The position numbers and the translations under genes are program-made. Below the pieces are notes generated by a model. It saw nothing but the letters and a program-made list of their open reading frames with translations, had not been told where the DNA came from and did no database searches. Shown here piece by piece: positions 9,003 to 17,998 of a stretch of 64,000 nt of DNA (position 1 is the stretch's first letter; the number at the start of each line of letters is the position of its first letter). The DNA is from Pleomorphomonas sp. (lineage in GTDB: Bacteria > Pseudomonadota > Alphaproteobacteria > Rhizobiales > Pleomorphomonadaceae), in contig JARKNW010000165.1 of the NCBI GenBank assembly GCA_029976075.1, forward strand, positions 62,001-126,000, in the 5' to 3' direction.

Positions 9003-9714
9003 GAAAGACCTTTGGTCCATCCACGAGATAGCGGCGCCATAGACGGCGCGGCTCGGAGAGCAGCCGGTGCAGCCATTCGAGGCCGAGCCGCTGCCAGCCC
9101 TCCGGAGCGCGAGGCAGGGTGCCGCTCAGGAAATCGACGGCCGCACCAACGCATAAGATGATGCCCCCCTTGCCGTTCCGGGCAGCTCGCACATCCGCGG
9201 CGAAGAGTTCCTGCTTTGGAAATGACAGGCAGGACAGCAGGATCTGCCAGTCCGCCTGCGCCGCTGCCAGAACGGCAGCCTGCCATTCGGGAGTGCCGCG
9301 AACCAGCCTCGCTGGCGTCGGGATCAGGAGGAAGCGCCAGTCGGGAAAGCGGGAGACCATGATCTCGGCCTGCGTCGGCGTCGGGCCGGCCATGGCGATG
9401 GTCAGGTCACGATTGCCCGGCGCCGCCAGAACATCGGCCACGCGGTCGGTCCCGGTGCGCGGTGTCAGCTCGAGGCCACTCCAGCGTCCAAGACGGCCCA
9501 GTACCTTGCTGTCACAGAGGAAAAGATCGGCCGAGCGATAAGTCTCGACGATGTCGGAGGCAAGTTGCTGATCAAGTGCCACCACGTGATGGACGTTTGG
9601 CGTCACCAGCATGGCGGGCTTTTCTCCGCGAGCAGCCGTCACGATCAAGCCTACGACGTCGTCGATTGAGCCGGTACTGAAAGGAACTCCCAGAAAGCGA
9701 TGGACGCTGATCAT
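8965..9714 (-). CDS. WecG/TagA/CpsF-family glycosyltransferase (GT26)
   Basis: The start at 9714 gives an ATGA overlap with the GMC oxidoreductase stop, so 44 in-frame residues upstream are probably untranslated. The 249-residue protein shows TPNVHHVVALD near the N-terminus, SADLFLCDSKVLG, TGTDRVADV, ILLSCLSFPKQELFA and ILCVGAAVDFLSG. The D-S-K and GTD blocks match the active-site region of TagA/WecG enzymes, which add N-acetylmannosamine-type or glucosyl residues to the lipid-linked primer. The C-terminus is basic (RRLWRRYLVDGPKVFLIYLRR), fitting membrane association. HfsJ of holdfast synthesis belongs to the same family. Confidence 0.88.
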   Translation of the reverse strand: MISVHRFLGVPFSTGSIDDVVGLIVTAARGEKPAMLVTPNVHHVVALDQQLASDIVETYRSADLFLCDSKVLGRLGRWSGLELTPRTGTDRVADVLAAPGNRDLTIAMAGPTPTQAEIMVSRFPDWRFLLIPTPARLVRGTPEWQAAVLAAAQADWQILLSCLSFPKQELFAADVRAARNGKGGIILCVGAAVDFLSGTLPRAPEGWQRLGLEWLHRLLSEPRRLWRRYLVDGPKVFLIYLRRVRAGEP

Positions 9715-11348
9715 GGTCGCTCCTTGTCGCAGAGGTGTTCGGCCAGCCGTACCGCGAAAGCCGCGATGCTGAGCGTTGGGTTGCACTGCCCGGACGTTGG
9801 GAACACGGCGGAACTTGCGACATAAAGATTGTCGATTCCGAAACAACGCAGGTTCTCATCGACAACGCCGTCCTCCTGGCGAGCGGCCATGCGGGCCGTG
9901 CCGATCTGATGCGTGCCGTGAGACGCGATGGCCAGAATGGCGTCGACCGTCTTTTCGGGGGCTTGCCGGTACTCGAGGCGGCCGGCTCCGGTACGCTCGA
10001 GCCATCCCGCAAGATGCTCGTGGGCACGCCAAACCGCTTCCGCATCCGCGCGGGCAAAACGATAGTCGATCCTGAGTTTCGGCACGCCCAGCCGATCATA
10101 CTCCTCGGTCAGTGTGACACGGCTGTCTGGCTGGGGACTTTGCTCTGCGTGATAGGAAAGGCCATAGCGTCGCGCCGCATTGCGTATGAAGAAACCCGGC
10201 ATCGGTGGCCGCGCGATATAGCGTCGATAGAGGAAGGCAACCAGACTGCCAACCGCACGCGGCAGGTCGCGGACGATGTTGACGATGTGCGGCCAGATGG
10301 CGAGATCGTCGGGGATATGCCGCTTCCGGATCGCTTCGGCGATGACCAGCCTGCCAATCGGCCCGATGGCAAAGGCAAATAGGACCATCGACAACAAGCC
10401 ACTCTTGTGCCGGGCGTCAGCCATCGGAGGCACGACGGGCCAGAAGGATACGTTGAGCAGGCGGTGTTCGTTTTGCGCCGCATCGGACGGGATCAGGCGC
10501 CGGCGAGCATAGGAGCCGTACCCATCGATGTAGAAGTCGTAGGCGGCATCAAGGGCATCGGTGGCAAAGGTGATATCTGCCACCTCCCCAATGACATGTC
10601 CCATGTAATAGCGGCCAAGCGGTCCATCCTTGCCGCCGAAAAGCTCCGGATGCTTTCTCTGAAGGACGAGCAGTTGACGAGTGCTTTCGAGACCACCGGA
10701 CGCCATCACGACGGTTTTCACCGGAACGGAGCGCCGAGTGCCATTGCGGTCTGCCACTGTCAGGCCAGCGATACGCCCCTGCTCGAGGGTCATATCGACG
10801 ACGGTGGAGTTGAGCCGGACATCGATCAGCGTCGATCCCTCGATCTCCGCCAAGTGTGCCTTCTGGATGGCGGCGATGCGCGAGAAGCGCTCAAGGCGCG
10901 TGTAGTCGATCGCGTCGTCGGTGATGTCGACGCCGACGATCGGCGCGCGGAAGACATTGGCGCCAGCCGTGAGATAGTCGACGGCCCGGTCGTAGTAGGG
11001 AGCAATGTCCTCGTAGCGGATGGGCCAACTGGCATCGACCAGACCGGGGCGAGCCTCGAAATCGATGGGATCGAACGGTTGGCAACGCACCGCCCAGAGG
11101 TTTGACGTACCGCCGAACTGCCTGGCGACGGCGATGGACATGTCGTCGTGCAAGGCTGGATTGACGATGTCGGCGTCGGAGAGTGCCTGCTGCAGCCGAC
11201 TGGGGTGCGCAGAGCCCGATTCCAGCAACAGAATGCGCTTGCCGCGCCGCGCTGCCTCAAGGGCGAACACCATGCCGGCCGGGCCGGACCCAATAACGCA
11301 GATGTCGTGATCGGAGATCGGTGAAGAGGTAATCGAGGCCGAGATCAA
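9711..11348 (-). CDS. GMC-family FAD-dependent oxidoreductase
   Basis: This 545-residue protein has an N-terminal FAD-binding GSGPAG at about residues 19-24. A second conserved FAD contact lies around FGGTSNLWAVRC. The C-terminal GMC domain carries SHGTHQIGTARMA and GQCNPTLSIAAFA, which hold the His and Asn expected of the GMC active site. The family oxidises alcohols, including sugars. No signal peptide is evident. It lies in a minus-strand operon between an aldo/keto reductase and a GT26, so it may oxidise a sugar or repeat-unit intermediate; the substrate is unknown. Confidence 0.85.
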   Translation of the reverse strand: MISASITSSPISDHDICVIGSGPAGMVFALEAARRGKRILLLESGSAHPSRLQQALSDADIVNPALHDDMSIAVARQFGGTSNLWAVRCQPFDPIDFEARPGLVDASWPIRYEDIAPYYDRAVDYLTAGANVFRAPIVGVDITDDAIDYTRLERFSRIAAIQKAHLAEIEGSTLIDVRLNSTVVDMTLEQGRIAGLTVADRNGTRRSVPVKTVVMASGGLESTRQLLVLQRKHPELFGGKDGPLGRYYMGHVIGEVADITFATDALDAAYDFYIDGYGSYARRRLIPSDAAQNEHRLLNVSFWPVVPPMADARHKSGLLSMVLFAFAIGPIGRLVIAEAIRKRHIPDDLAIWPHIVNIVRDLPRAVGSLVAFLYRRYIARPPMPGFFIRNAARRYGLSYHAEQSPQPDSRVTLTEEYDRLGVPKLRIDYRFARADAEAVWRAHEHLAGWLERTGAGRLEYRQAPEKTVDAILAIASHGTHQIGTARMAARQEDGVVDENLRCFGIDNLYVASSAVFPTSGQCNPTLSIAAFAVRLAEHLCDKERP

Positions 11349-11398
11349 AAGATTATCCCCCTGATGGGCTTAGGCTAGCAGCGGCCGGACGGTTGGCG

Positions 11399-12358
11399 TC
11401 AAGGGGCAGATAGGATTCTTTCGGCCAGCCGAGCTGCCGCCTGGTCCGGCAGCTCTGCAGCGATCTGAAGATTATCAGCGAGATGGCGGGCCGAAAACAT
11501 CGAGGAAAGCACTACGCCGTCCGGATTGACGAAGAAGGCACGCCGCATGAGCAGCGTCGTCGCGACGATGTGCGGCGGTCCGTCATAGCCAGCGGCGGCG
11601 GCTTCGGCTGCAAGAGCCGGACGTTCCCTGAGCCGGCTTATCAGCCGGTCTCGAGCCCCTCCGACGCCAAGCACGGAATGGGTGATAAAGCCGGCTGGCC
11701 TGTCCAGTGTGTCGCGCAGGGTCGACAACTGTCGGCCATCTGGATCATCGGCGATCTGGAAGAATGTGAAAATAGGAAGCGTGGCTGCCTTGAGAGCGGC
11801 GTCGAGCGTGCCGGCCATCGATACATATCGGGCGTCGCCTCGCGCAATGACACGTTCGAGGGCGCGGAGGACATCGTCGCGTTCGAGGTCTACCGGGGCG
11901 GGGTCGTGCAGGGCGAAGACATCGAGGTGGTCGGTGCGCAGGCGTCTGAGCGATGAGGCGATGGAAGTCTCGATGAGCTCGCCACTGAGTGCGATGCGCC
12001 TGTTGCGCGTCGCCTTGATGGACCGAAACTGCCGCGACAGACTGCGTGCCACAGCCACCAGCGGACGACCGAGATCGTAGGCGAGACGCATCAGACCATT
12101 GTTCTTGGGGGGGACGAGGCCAACCTTCGAGCATAGGAACAGGCGATCGCGGTGCATCGCGATGAACGGGCCCAGAATATCCTCGGCCCGACCTGCGCCA
12201 TAGGAGGGAGCGACATCGTACCAGGTTACGCCGGCTTCGAAGGCTGCGTCGAGCATGCGTCGACCTTGAGTCGGCGAAATGCGGGACCCGAGCGAGGCGC
12301 ACCCCATGCCGATGGGCGAGGTTCTGATGTCCGTTCCCGGAATGGCGATCGTCCGCAT
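11399..12358 (-). CDS. Aldo/keto reductase
   Basis: The chosen ATG at 12358 has GAGG four bases upstream and places the family N-terminus (RTIAIPGTDIRTSPIGMG) at residue 2. An alternative ATG at 12424 would give an ATGA overlap with the upstream gene and 22 more residues. The (beta/alpha)8 barrel tetrad is visible: Asp and Tyr in WYDVAPSYG, Lys in LFLCSKVG and His in FALHDP. These enzymes reduce carbonyls with NAD(P)H. Its pairing with a GMC oxidase in an EPS operon suggests sugar redox chemistry such as keto-sugar or deoxy-sugar formation, which is an inference. Confidence 0.82.
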   Translation of the reverse strand: MRTIAIPGTDIRTSPIGMGCASLGSRISPTQGRRMLDAAFEAGVTWYDVAPSYGAGRAEDILGPFIAMHRDRLFLCSKVGLVPPKNNGLMRLAYDLGRPLVAVARSLSRQFRSIKATRNRRIALSGELIETSIASSLRRLRTDHLDVFALHDPAPVDLERDDVLRALERVIARGDARYVSMAGTLDAALKAATLPIFTFFQIADDPDGRQLSTLRDTLDRPAGFITHSVLGVGGARDRLISRLRERPALAAEAAAAGYDGPPHIVATTLLMRRAFFVNPDGVVLSSMFSARHLADNLQIAAELPDQAAARLAERILSAP

Positions 12359-12420
12359 GACCTCAAATCTCCACTTCACTTTGCCGAGAGGGCGCCGCCG
12401 ACCGGACTCTGCGACATGTC

Positions 12421-13548
12421 TCATGCCGCCTTCTTGTCCTGGTGGGCTTCCGTCTTCGTTTCGGCAATCGACTTCATGCGGGCACGCACGGCGATCTTGA
12501 GCCGCCAGAAAAGGTAATAACCCCAACCTGCGAGGGTTTTGGGAAAGAGCGCATCGTAGAGGTCGACTTCCTCACATCCGAGGCGACGTTTGTAATCCAT
12601 GTCACCGACGGACAGATCGAAGCAGTCACAACCGGCCGAGCGGAAATACTCGATGGTTTCGGAGAACAGCTGAAGCCCGGGCGAGTAAGGCTTCCATTCC
12701 CCGAGTTTGGAAGCGGGAAGGGTCGCCACGACGCGACGCCCGTCGGAGATACCGAACAGATAGGCTATGGGTTCGCCATCGGCGGTGAGCTTTGAAAGCC
12801 AGCCTTTACAGGCGCCCCCTTCGCCGCGAAGGAGGGCGAGATAGAGGGCTGACCATTCCTTCGTTTCGAGAACGTTGGCGCGTCCTTTTTCTTCCGTACT
12901 GGTCGCTCTCAGCGCCCTAAACCCGGCTATGTCGGCTTCACTGATCTCTCCGCTGAGCGCGATGGAGAATTCCCGGTTGTGCGTTTTGGCAAGCTTCTGC
13001 CCGGCGCGGCGAAGGTTGCCGCGGAAGTTGGCTGGGCGGGCATTGATGATCTCGTCGGCGCTTCGGCCGGCCAGCGGCAAAACCCAGGCCGAAAGCCGAA
13101 GCCGGCCGGCGTTCGAAAGGCAGATCAGAGGATTGGGCCTCTCTCCATATCGGCTAGGCATCCGATTGCAATAGAGAAGGTCGACGCCTGGAACGGCGGC
13201 GAGGACGGTTCTTGCCAAGCCCGGCAGGTCCGTTGCCGAGAGCGAGGCGTCAAGGATCGGGGCGCAATAGTCGCTTGGTTGGACATCCGTGCGAAGCCAG
13301 CGCAATCCATGCCGATGCGAGCGCAGCATCTGAAAGAGAGCAACCGGACGGCCATCCCGCGAGCGTACGAGCGCGATCACCGGAGTTCCGACACCGTTTG
13401 CGACAAGCCGGCGAGTGAGAAGACGTGCGAAGCCGTAGCTTTGAAACGGCGTCGCATTGTGCGGGCCGGTGAGCGCTGACCATTCCGATTCGAGACCCTC
13501 GACGGTGTCGTGGATCTCCACGAGCCATTTGCCCTCCGAATATGTCAT
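12421..13548 (-). CDS. CelD/BcsL-like GNAT acetyltransferase
   Basis: The ATG at 13548 has GAGG six bases upstream and is preferred over a start 25 codons earlier. The 375-residue protein matches the GNAT_6/CelD pattern: an N-terminal segment with WSALTGPHNATPFQS, a central NFRGNLRRAGQKL helix, then a C-terminal acyl-CoA-type fold (ISDGRRVVATLP, FDLSVGDMDYKRRLG). Members occur in EPS and cellulose loci and are thought to acylate sugars; HfsK of Caulobacter holdfast is one. It is the first gene of the minus-strand EPS operon. No signal peptide is visible, so it should be cytoplasmic. Confidence 0.75.
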   Translation of the reverse strand: MTYSEGKWLVEIHDTVEGLESEWSALTGPHNATPFQSYGFARLLTRRLVANGVGTPVIALVRSRDGRPVALFQMLRSHRHGLRWLRTDVQPSDYCAPILDASLSATDLPGLARTVLAAVPGVDLLYCNRMPSRYGERPNPLICLSNAGRLRLSAWVLPLAGRSADEIINARPANFRGNLRRAGQKLAKTHNREFSIALSGEISEADIAGFRALRATSTEEKGRANVLETKEWSALYLALLRGEGGACKGWLSKLTADGEPIAYLFGISDGRRVVATLPASKLGEWKPYSPGLQLFSETIEYFRSAGCDCFDLSVGDMDYKRRLGCEEVDLYDALFPKTLAGWGYYLFWRLKIAVRARMKSIAETKTEAHQDKKAA

Positions 13549-13945
13549 CCCGACCTCTATATGCCGCGGCAGCCACACTATAGGCACTTCTGGCGGATCG
13601 GGGAACGGATGAGTCGCCGACAATCCTAACTAAAGCTCTGTCCCATAATGCCGAACCCATTCGGCTTGTTCGGTTGGCGATCGGCTCGCGTCGAACTTCG
13701 CTGCAGCTTGATGTCTCCTGCGTAACCAGAAAAGCTGCGGTCAAGTTTATACGTTTGATTACGTAAGTATCAGAAACGTTCTGACATTAAGAGGCGTTTG
13801 CAATAATCCTGACCGGCAAGGTTGTCTTTTAGATGGATCAACGGCGCACCAGTTGCGGTGGCCGAAGTTCTGCCGTCGCTGGGCGGTGCTGTCGATTACG
13901 CCATTGGCGCATCCGTCCGAGAAACCGAAAACTCCCACAGAGAAG
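13549..13945. other. Intergenic region between the EPS and nos loci
   Basis: About 400 bases separate two divergent units, and no convincing coding frame is present. The stretch next to 13548 must hold the promoter for the minus-strand GNAT operon, but no clear -35/-10 pair stands out. The part around 13740-13800 is noticeably AT-richer than its surroundings. A weak half-site TTTAG-N4-ATCAA at 13828-13841 resembles one arm of an FNR box but not both. Confidence 0.5.
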
Positions 13946-13946
13946 T

Positions 13947-13960
13947 TTGCGTTTTCGCAA
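13947..13960 (+). promoter_or_regulatory. FNR/NnrR/FixK-type activator box for the pseudoazurin gene
   Basis: The 14-mer TTGCGTTTTCGCAA is a perfect inverted repeat of the TTG-N8-CAA class. It fits the FixK2-type consensus TTG(A/C)-N6-(T/G)CAA. A TATATT hexamer at 13982-13987 gives a predicted start near 13995, which places the box centre about 41.5 bases upstream, the class II activation distance. The element therefore probably drives low-oxygen or NO-dependent expression. Confidence 0.65.
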
Positions 13961-13974
13961 AGTTCGAAATGCCG

Positions 13975-13992
13975 GGCTCTTTATATTGAGCC
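13975..13992 (+). promoter_or_regulatory. -10 region embedded in a short inverted repeat
   Basis: GGCTC and GAGCC arms flank an eight-base AT core that contains TATATT (13982-13987). The TATATT serves well as a -10 element for the box at 13947. The flanking repeat could be a repressor site over the promoter or a chance match; five-base arms are weak evidence. Confidence 0.4.
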
Positions 13993-14018
13993 GTAGAGTC
14001 CACATAACGAGGCTGAAA

Positions 14019-14447
14019 ATGAAGACGATCCTCCTGGCCGCCGCCGCTCTGGCCGTTGCCATCCTTCCCGCCACTGCCGCAGACTACCAGGTCAAGATGC
14101 TCAACAAGGGCGCCAAGGGCATGATGGTGTTCGAGCCGGACCTGGTGAAGGTACAGCCGGGTGACACGGTCACCTTCGTCGCCACCGACGCCGGTCATGA
14201 TGCCATGAGCGTGCCGGGCATGCTGCCCGACGGCGCTCAGCCCTTCGAGGGCCAGATCGGCAAGGATCTCACCGTGACCTTCACCCAACCGGGTGTTTAT
14301 GGCGTCAAGTGCAAGCCGCACTACGTCATGGGCATGGTCGGCCTCGTCGTGGTCGGAGATCCGGCTGCCAACCTCGAAGCGGCCAAGGCCGCGAAGAATC
14401 CCGGCAAGGCCGGCAAGGTCTTCGCCGAACTGCTCGGCGGTCTGTGA
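14019..14447 (+). CDS. Pseudoazurin (periplasmic blue copper electron carrier)
   Basis: The start at 14019 has GAGG eight bases upstream and gives a clean Sec signal peptide ([20 protein letters not shown]). The 142-residue precursor shows a cupredoxin fold with copper ligands His in DAGHDAMS, Cys and His in [12 protein letters not shown], and Met in the same loop. The [20 protein letters not shown] start of the mature part matches pseudoazurins. In denitrifiers it carries electrons from the bc1 complex to nitrite reductase or N2O reductase. It precedes nnrS by one base and nos by a short gap, so NosZ is the likely partner here. The FNR-type box upstream predicts anaerobic induction. Confidence 0.92.
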   Translation: MKTILLAAAALAVAILPATAADYQVKMLNKGAKGMMVFEPDLVKVQPGDTVTFVATDAGHDAMSVPGMLPDGAQPFEGQIGKDLTVTFTQPGVYGVKCKPHYVMGMVGLVVVGDPAANLEAAKAAKNPGKAGKVFAELLGGL

Positions 14448-14448
14448 C

Positions 14449-15627
14449 ATGACAGGCACCGCGGCGTGGCGAAACCTGTTGTCGGGTGCTTTCCGGCCAT
14501 TCTTCCTGCTGGCCGCGCTCTGGATGGCCGGTTCGATCCTTGTCTGGGTGCCCCTTTATATGGGACACGCCGCGTTGCCCACTGCCTTTGCCCCGCGCGA
14601 TTGGCACGTTCATGCCATGCTGTTCGGCGGCGTGCCGCCGATCATCGCGGGCTTCACGCTGACAGCCGTATCCAGTTGGACAGGACGGCCGACCATCGCC
14701 GGCCGATCGCTGGCAAACCTGGCACTGATATGGGTTGCTGGCCGGATCGCCGTTTCCGTGTCGGCCCTGATCGGGCCGATGACGGCGGCCGTCATCGATC
14801 TCGCCTTCCCGCTTTCGTTGGCAGCCGTGCTAGGGCGTGAGGTGATCCTGGCTGCCAACTGGCGCAATCTGCGGGTGGTCGGTCTCGTTGTCCTCCTGGC
14901 ACTGGCCGATGCCGGATTTCACGCGGAAGCGATGAAGACCGGCCTTGCCGACATTTCCGTTCGGGCGGCCTTGTCGGCGGTGTTGATGCTCATCCTGCTG
15001 ATGGGTGGGCGCATCACACCCGCCTTCACCCGAAACTGGCTGAAGTTGCGCGGCGAAAGCCGGCTGCCGGCGCCTTTCAATCGTCTTGATGAGGTGGCAA
15101 TGGCGGTCTGCGGTCTCGCGTTCGTTCTCTGGACCGCTGCGCCCGTCTGGTTCGGCACGGCCGTGGCTCTTGGACTTGCCGGCCTCCTGACGGCTGCCCG
15201 TCTGGCGCGTTGGCGCGGCCTTGCCACGCGTAGCGAACCGCTCCTTCTCGTCTTGCATGTCGCCATTGCCACGATTGCCTGCGGTTTCATCGTCGAGGCC
15301 TTGGCCATCTTCAAGCCGGAGATCGTCGATCCGATGGCGGCTCTTCATCTCTGGACTGCCGGCAGCGTCGGACTCACCGTTCTCGGAGTGATGACGCGGG
15401 TAAGCCGGGGACACACTGGCCGGCCGCTCGTTGCAGGCCGGCTGGAACTTGCGATCTACGCCCTGGTGTCCGTCGGCGCTCTCCTGCGCATGGCGGCTCC
15501 CTATGCGGGCAATGCCTACCAGCACGTACTCGCTTGCGCCGGCCTGCTCTGGGCCGTCGCCTTTCTGACCTTTGTCGTTGGCTACGCCGGAATCCTCGCC
15601 GGGCCGCGGGCCGACCGACGGGTGTGA
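14449..15627 (+). CDS. nnrS: NnrS family heme-copper membrane protein
   Basis: The start at 14449 follows the pseudoazurin stop by one base; the frame open from 14293 overlaps that gene. The 392-residue protein has about 12 membrane helices and NnrS landmarks: FRPFFLLAALW at the N-terminus, WHVHAMLFGGVPPIIAGF, a GGRITPAFTRNWL segment, then LHLWTAGSVGLTVLGVMTRVSRGHTGRPL. The conserved His residues are the expected heme and copper ligands. NnrS proteins relieve NO-derived stress and are often controlled by NnrR. Translation is probably coupled to pseudoazurin. Confidence 0.92.
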   Translation: MTGTAAWRNLLSGAFRPFFLLAALWMAGSILVWVPLYMGHAALPTAFAPRDWHVHAMLFGGVPPIIAGFTLTAVSSWTGRPTIAGRSLANLALIWVAGRIAVSVSALIGPMTAAVIDLAFPLSLAAVLGREVILAANWRNLRVVGLVVLLALADAGFHAEAMKTGLADISVRAALSAVLMLILLMGGRITPAFTRNWLKLRGESRLPAPFNRLDEVAMAVCGLAFVLWTAAPVWFGTAVALGLAGLLTAARLARWRGLATRSEPLLLVLHVAIATIACGFIVEALAIFKPEIVDPMAALHLWTAGSVGLTVLGVMTRVSRGHTGRPLVAGRLELAIYALVSVGALLRMAAPYAGNAYQHVLACAGLLWAVAFLTFVVGYAGILAGPRADRRV

Positions 15628-15643
15628 TCTATACCAACCGAAT

Positions 15644-15657
15644 TTGTGCCAGCGCAA
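15644..15657 (+). promoter_or_regulatory. FNR/NnrR/FixK-type activator box for nosR
   Basis: TTGTGCCAGCGCAA has the TTG-N8-CAA form with GCAA in the right arm, close to FixK2-type sites. It lies 70 bases before the nosR ATG. A start near 15692 would put the box at -41.5, although the -10 there (about AAACAT, 15681-15686) is weak. Its presence implies the nos operon has its own low-oxygen or NO-responsive promoter besides read-through from nnrS. Confidence 0.55.
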
Positions 15658-15681
15658 CGAAGGTCCAGGTCGTCTCGTGAA

Positions 15682-15704
15682 AACATGACGACATAATTCA
15701 TGTT
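15682..15704 (+). promoter_or_regulatory. 23-bp inverted repeat over the predicted nosR start site (possible repressor operator)
   Basis: AACATGA and TCATGTT form perfect seven-base arms around a nine-base spacer. Total length, AT-rich core and the AATTCATGTT right half resemble NsrR-type operators, but the left half matches less well. It overlaps the -10/+1 region expected from the box at 15644, which would suit repression. Regulator identity is inference. Confidence 0.4.
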
Positions 15705-15726
15705 GAGTCGATTCCGGAGGGGCGGG

Positions 15727-17976
15727 ATGAAACAGGCGGGAAAAGCGACGTCTTGGCTTGCCAGGATAATGGCGGCGTTTTGCCTCGTGATTGCCCTGGC
15801 GTGTGTCGCGACGCCGTCGAGAGCTGCCGGCCTTGCCGACTTCCTTGGCAAAGTGGCGCCCTCCGACCTGGTTCCGGGCGCCGATGCCTATGGCCCCATC
15901 CGCGTCGACATGCCGGCAGCTCCCGCCCTCAAGGGAGGCAGTCGCATCGGTTGGGTTTTCCTCAACACCGATTTCGTGCCGGCGACCGGCTACTCCGGCA
16001 AGCCAATCCACATTCTCATCGGCGTCGACGACAAGGCGATCATCACCGGGGCTCGTCTCGTCAAGCACTCCGAGCCGATCGTTCTCGTCGGCATTCCCGA
16101 AGCCAAGATCAAAGCGGTGATCGAGAAGTACACGGGCCTCGATCTGAAGCGCGAGGCAGATGGTCCCGCCCATGATCTCGACATCGTGTCGGGCGCCACC
16201 GTCACGATCATGGTGATCGACGACTCGATCCGCCGGTCCGGCCTAAAGGCCGCGCGCACCCTTGTACTGGAAGGCTTTTCTGCAGCGAACGGCCCAGCCG
16301 CCGATACGAAGACGGTGGATCGCAGCAAGGACGCGGTGACGGATTGGGCGACGCTTGCCGGCAACGGTTCGATCCGGCGCTTCAGCCTTTCCGTTGCCGA
16401 GATCAACTCCGCCTTCGACAAGCTTGGCGATCCGCGTGCAGCCGACCATCGCGAAGCCGGCGTCGACACCGATCCCTACATCGACATCTACGTCGGACTG
16501 GCCAGCCAGCCTTCGATCGGCCGGACCCTGCTTGGTGACGCGGCCTACGCAAACCTGAAGAGTCGGCTTGGCGACGGCGACGAAGCAATTTTCGTGGCAA
16601 GCGCCGGCCGTTGGTCTTTCAAGGGCTCGGGCTATGTGCGTGGCGGCATCTTCGACCGCATTACGGTCCTCCAAGGCGAGTCGACGATCCGCTTCCGCGA
16701 CAAGGATCATTTGCGCGTCGTCCGCATGGCCCCTGGCGATGCGCCAACGTTCAGCGAGATGGATCTGTTCGTTATTCCCAAGGCGTCCAACTTCGACGCG
16801 GCGGCGTCCTGGCGATTGCAGCTCCTGGTGTCCCGGGCCGTTGGAGCCATCGATAAGCTGTTTTTGACCTATGACGTCGACTACGTGTTGCCGCCGGCCT
16901 ATCTCGCGGCCGCGCCCAAGCCGGCGCCGACTGTTGCCGTGCCCGTTTCGGCGCCCGGTCCCGATGCGGCGACGTCGGCCGACGAAGCTCCGGCTCGCGA
17001 CCGCTTGTGGCTGCGTATCTGGGAAGCCAAGCGAACCGAGGTCGCTATCCTCGTCGCCGCGCTGGCAGCCCTGACAGGCATCTTCTTCTTTCAGACCTTC
17101 GCGACGAAGAACGAACGGGTGTTCCGCATCATCCGTCTCTCTTATCTGGCTTTCACCCTGGTATTCGTGGGCTGGTACGCCAACGCCCAGCTCTCGGTGG
17201 TCAATCTTCTCGCCGTGCTGTCGGCGCTGGTCAGCGACTTCCGTTGGGAAACCTTCCTGATGGACCCTCTGATCTTCACCCTGTGGTTTGCGGTGGCGGC
17301 TGCCCTGCTGTTCTGGGCGCGCGGTGCCTACTGCGGCTGGTTATGTCCGTTCGGTGCCTTGCAGGAGTGGTCGAACCAGATCGCCCGCTGGCTGAGAGTG
17401 CCGCAAGTTCGTCTGCCCTGGGGGCTGCACGAGCGCCTCTGGCCGATCAAATACATGATCTTCCTCGGTCTTCTCGGCATCTCCTTCTACTCGCTCGACA
17501 TGGCCGAGCATTATGCCGAGATCGAACCGTTCAAGACGGCGATCATCCTGAAGTTCGATCGTCCCTGGCCCTACGTGCTGTTTGCGCTCGCCATGCTCGC
17601 GCCGGGCCTGTTCATCGAGCGCTTCTATTGCCGCTATGTCTGCCCGCTCGGAGGTGGCCTCGCCATCCCGGCTCGGCTGCACATGTTCCGCTGGCTGAAG
17701 CGCTACCGCGAGTGCGGCAATCCCTGTCAGACCTGCGCCCACGAGTGTCCGGTGCAGGCGATCCACCCGACGGGTGAGATCAACCCCAACGAATGCGTCT
17801 CCTGCCTGCATTGCCAGGTTCTCTACCGCAGCACGACCCGCTGTCCGGTGGTGATCGGCAAGCTGCGCAAGCGGGAGCGTTTCGAACGCCAGAACGGTCT
17901 TCTCCAGACGGGGGCAGCAGCACCTGGAGGCAAAACCACTCTCCAGAGTGAGGTGGGCGGTTCGGCGCAAGCGTGA
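15727..17976 (+). CDS. nosR: NosR, membrane flavo-iron-sulfur regulator/electron donor for N2O reductase
   Basis: The ATG at 15727 has GGAGG at 15716-15720 and is chosen over an ATG nine codons earlier. The 749-residue protein has a signal-like N-terminal helix, then a periplasmic FMN-binding domain with SGATVTI at about residues 155-161, whose Thr carries covalent FMN. About six membrane helices follow. Two CxxxCP motifs are at about 536-541 (CGWLCP) and 635-640 (CRYVCP). Two ferredoxin-like clusters follow from about residue 663 ([13 protein letters not shown], then CVSCLHC...CP). NosR feeds electrons to NosZ and is required for nosZ expression. NosX is its likely flavinyl transferase. It is first in the nosRZDFYLX operon. 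Confidence 0.96.
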   Translation: MKQAGKATSWLARIMAAFCLVIALACVATPSRAAGLADFLGKVAPSDLVPGADAYGPIRVDMPAAPALKGGSRIGWVFLNTDFVPATGYSGKPIHILIGVDDKAIITGARLVKHSEPIVLVGIPEAKIKAVIEKYTGLDLKREADGPAHDLDIVSGATVTIMVIDDSIRRSGLKAARTLVLEGFSAANGPAADTKTVDRSKDAVTDWATLAGNGSIRRFSLSVAEINSAFDKLGDPRAADHREAGVDTDPYIDIYVGLASQPSIGRTLLGDAAYANLKSRLGDGDEAIFVASAGRWSFKGSGYVRGGIFDRITVLQGESTIRFRDKDHLRVVRMAPGDAPTFSEMDLFVIPKASNFDAAASWRLQLLVSRAVGAIDKLFLTYDVDYVLPPAYLAAAPKPAPTVAVPVSAPGPDAATSADEAPARDRLWLRIWEAKRTEVAILVAALAALTGIFFFQTFATKNERVFRIIRLSYLAFTLVFVGWYANAQLSVVNLLAVLSALVSDFRWETFLMDPLIFTLWFAVAAALLFWARGAYCGWLCPFGALQEWSNQIARWLRVPQVRLPWGLHERLWPIKYMIFLGLLGISFYSLDMAEHYAEIEPFKTAIILKFDRPWPYVLFALAMLAPGLFIERFYCRYVCPLGGGLAIPARLHMFRWLKRYRECGNPCQTCAHECPVQAIHPTGEINPNECVSCLHCQVLYRSTTRCPVVIGKLRKRERFERQNGLLQTGAAAPGGKTTLQSEVGGSAQA

Positions 17977-17998
17977 AGAAGACAACGAGGAGAGCACC

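Noticed and set aside
13828-13841. Possible FNR box TTTAG-N4-ATCAA
   Set aside because: Only one arm matches, and the perfect box at 13947 has correct spacing to a -10.
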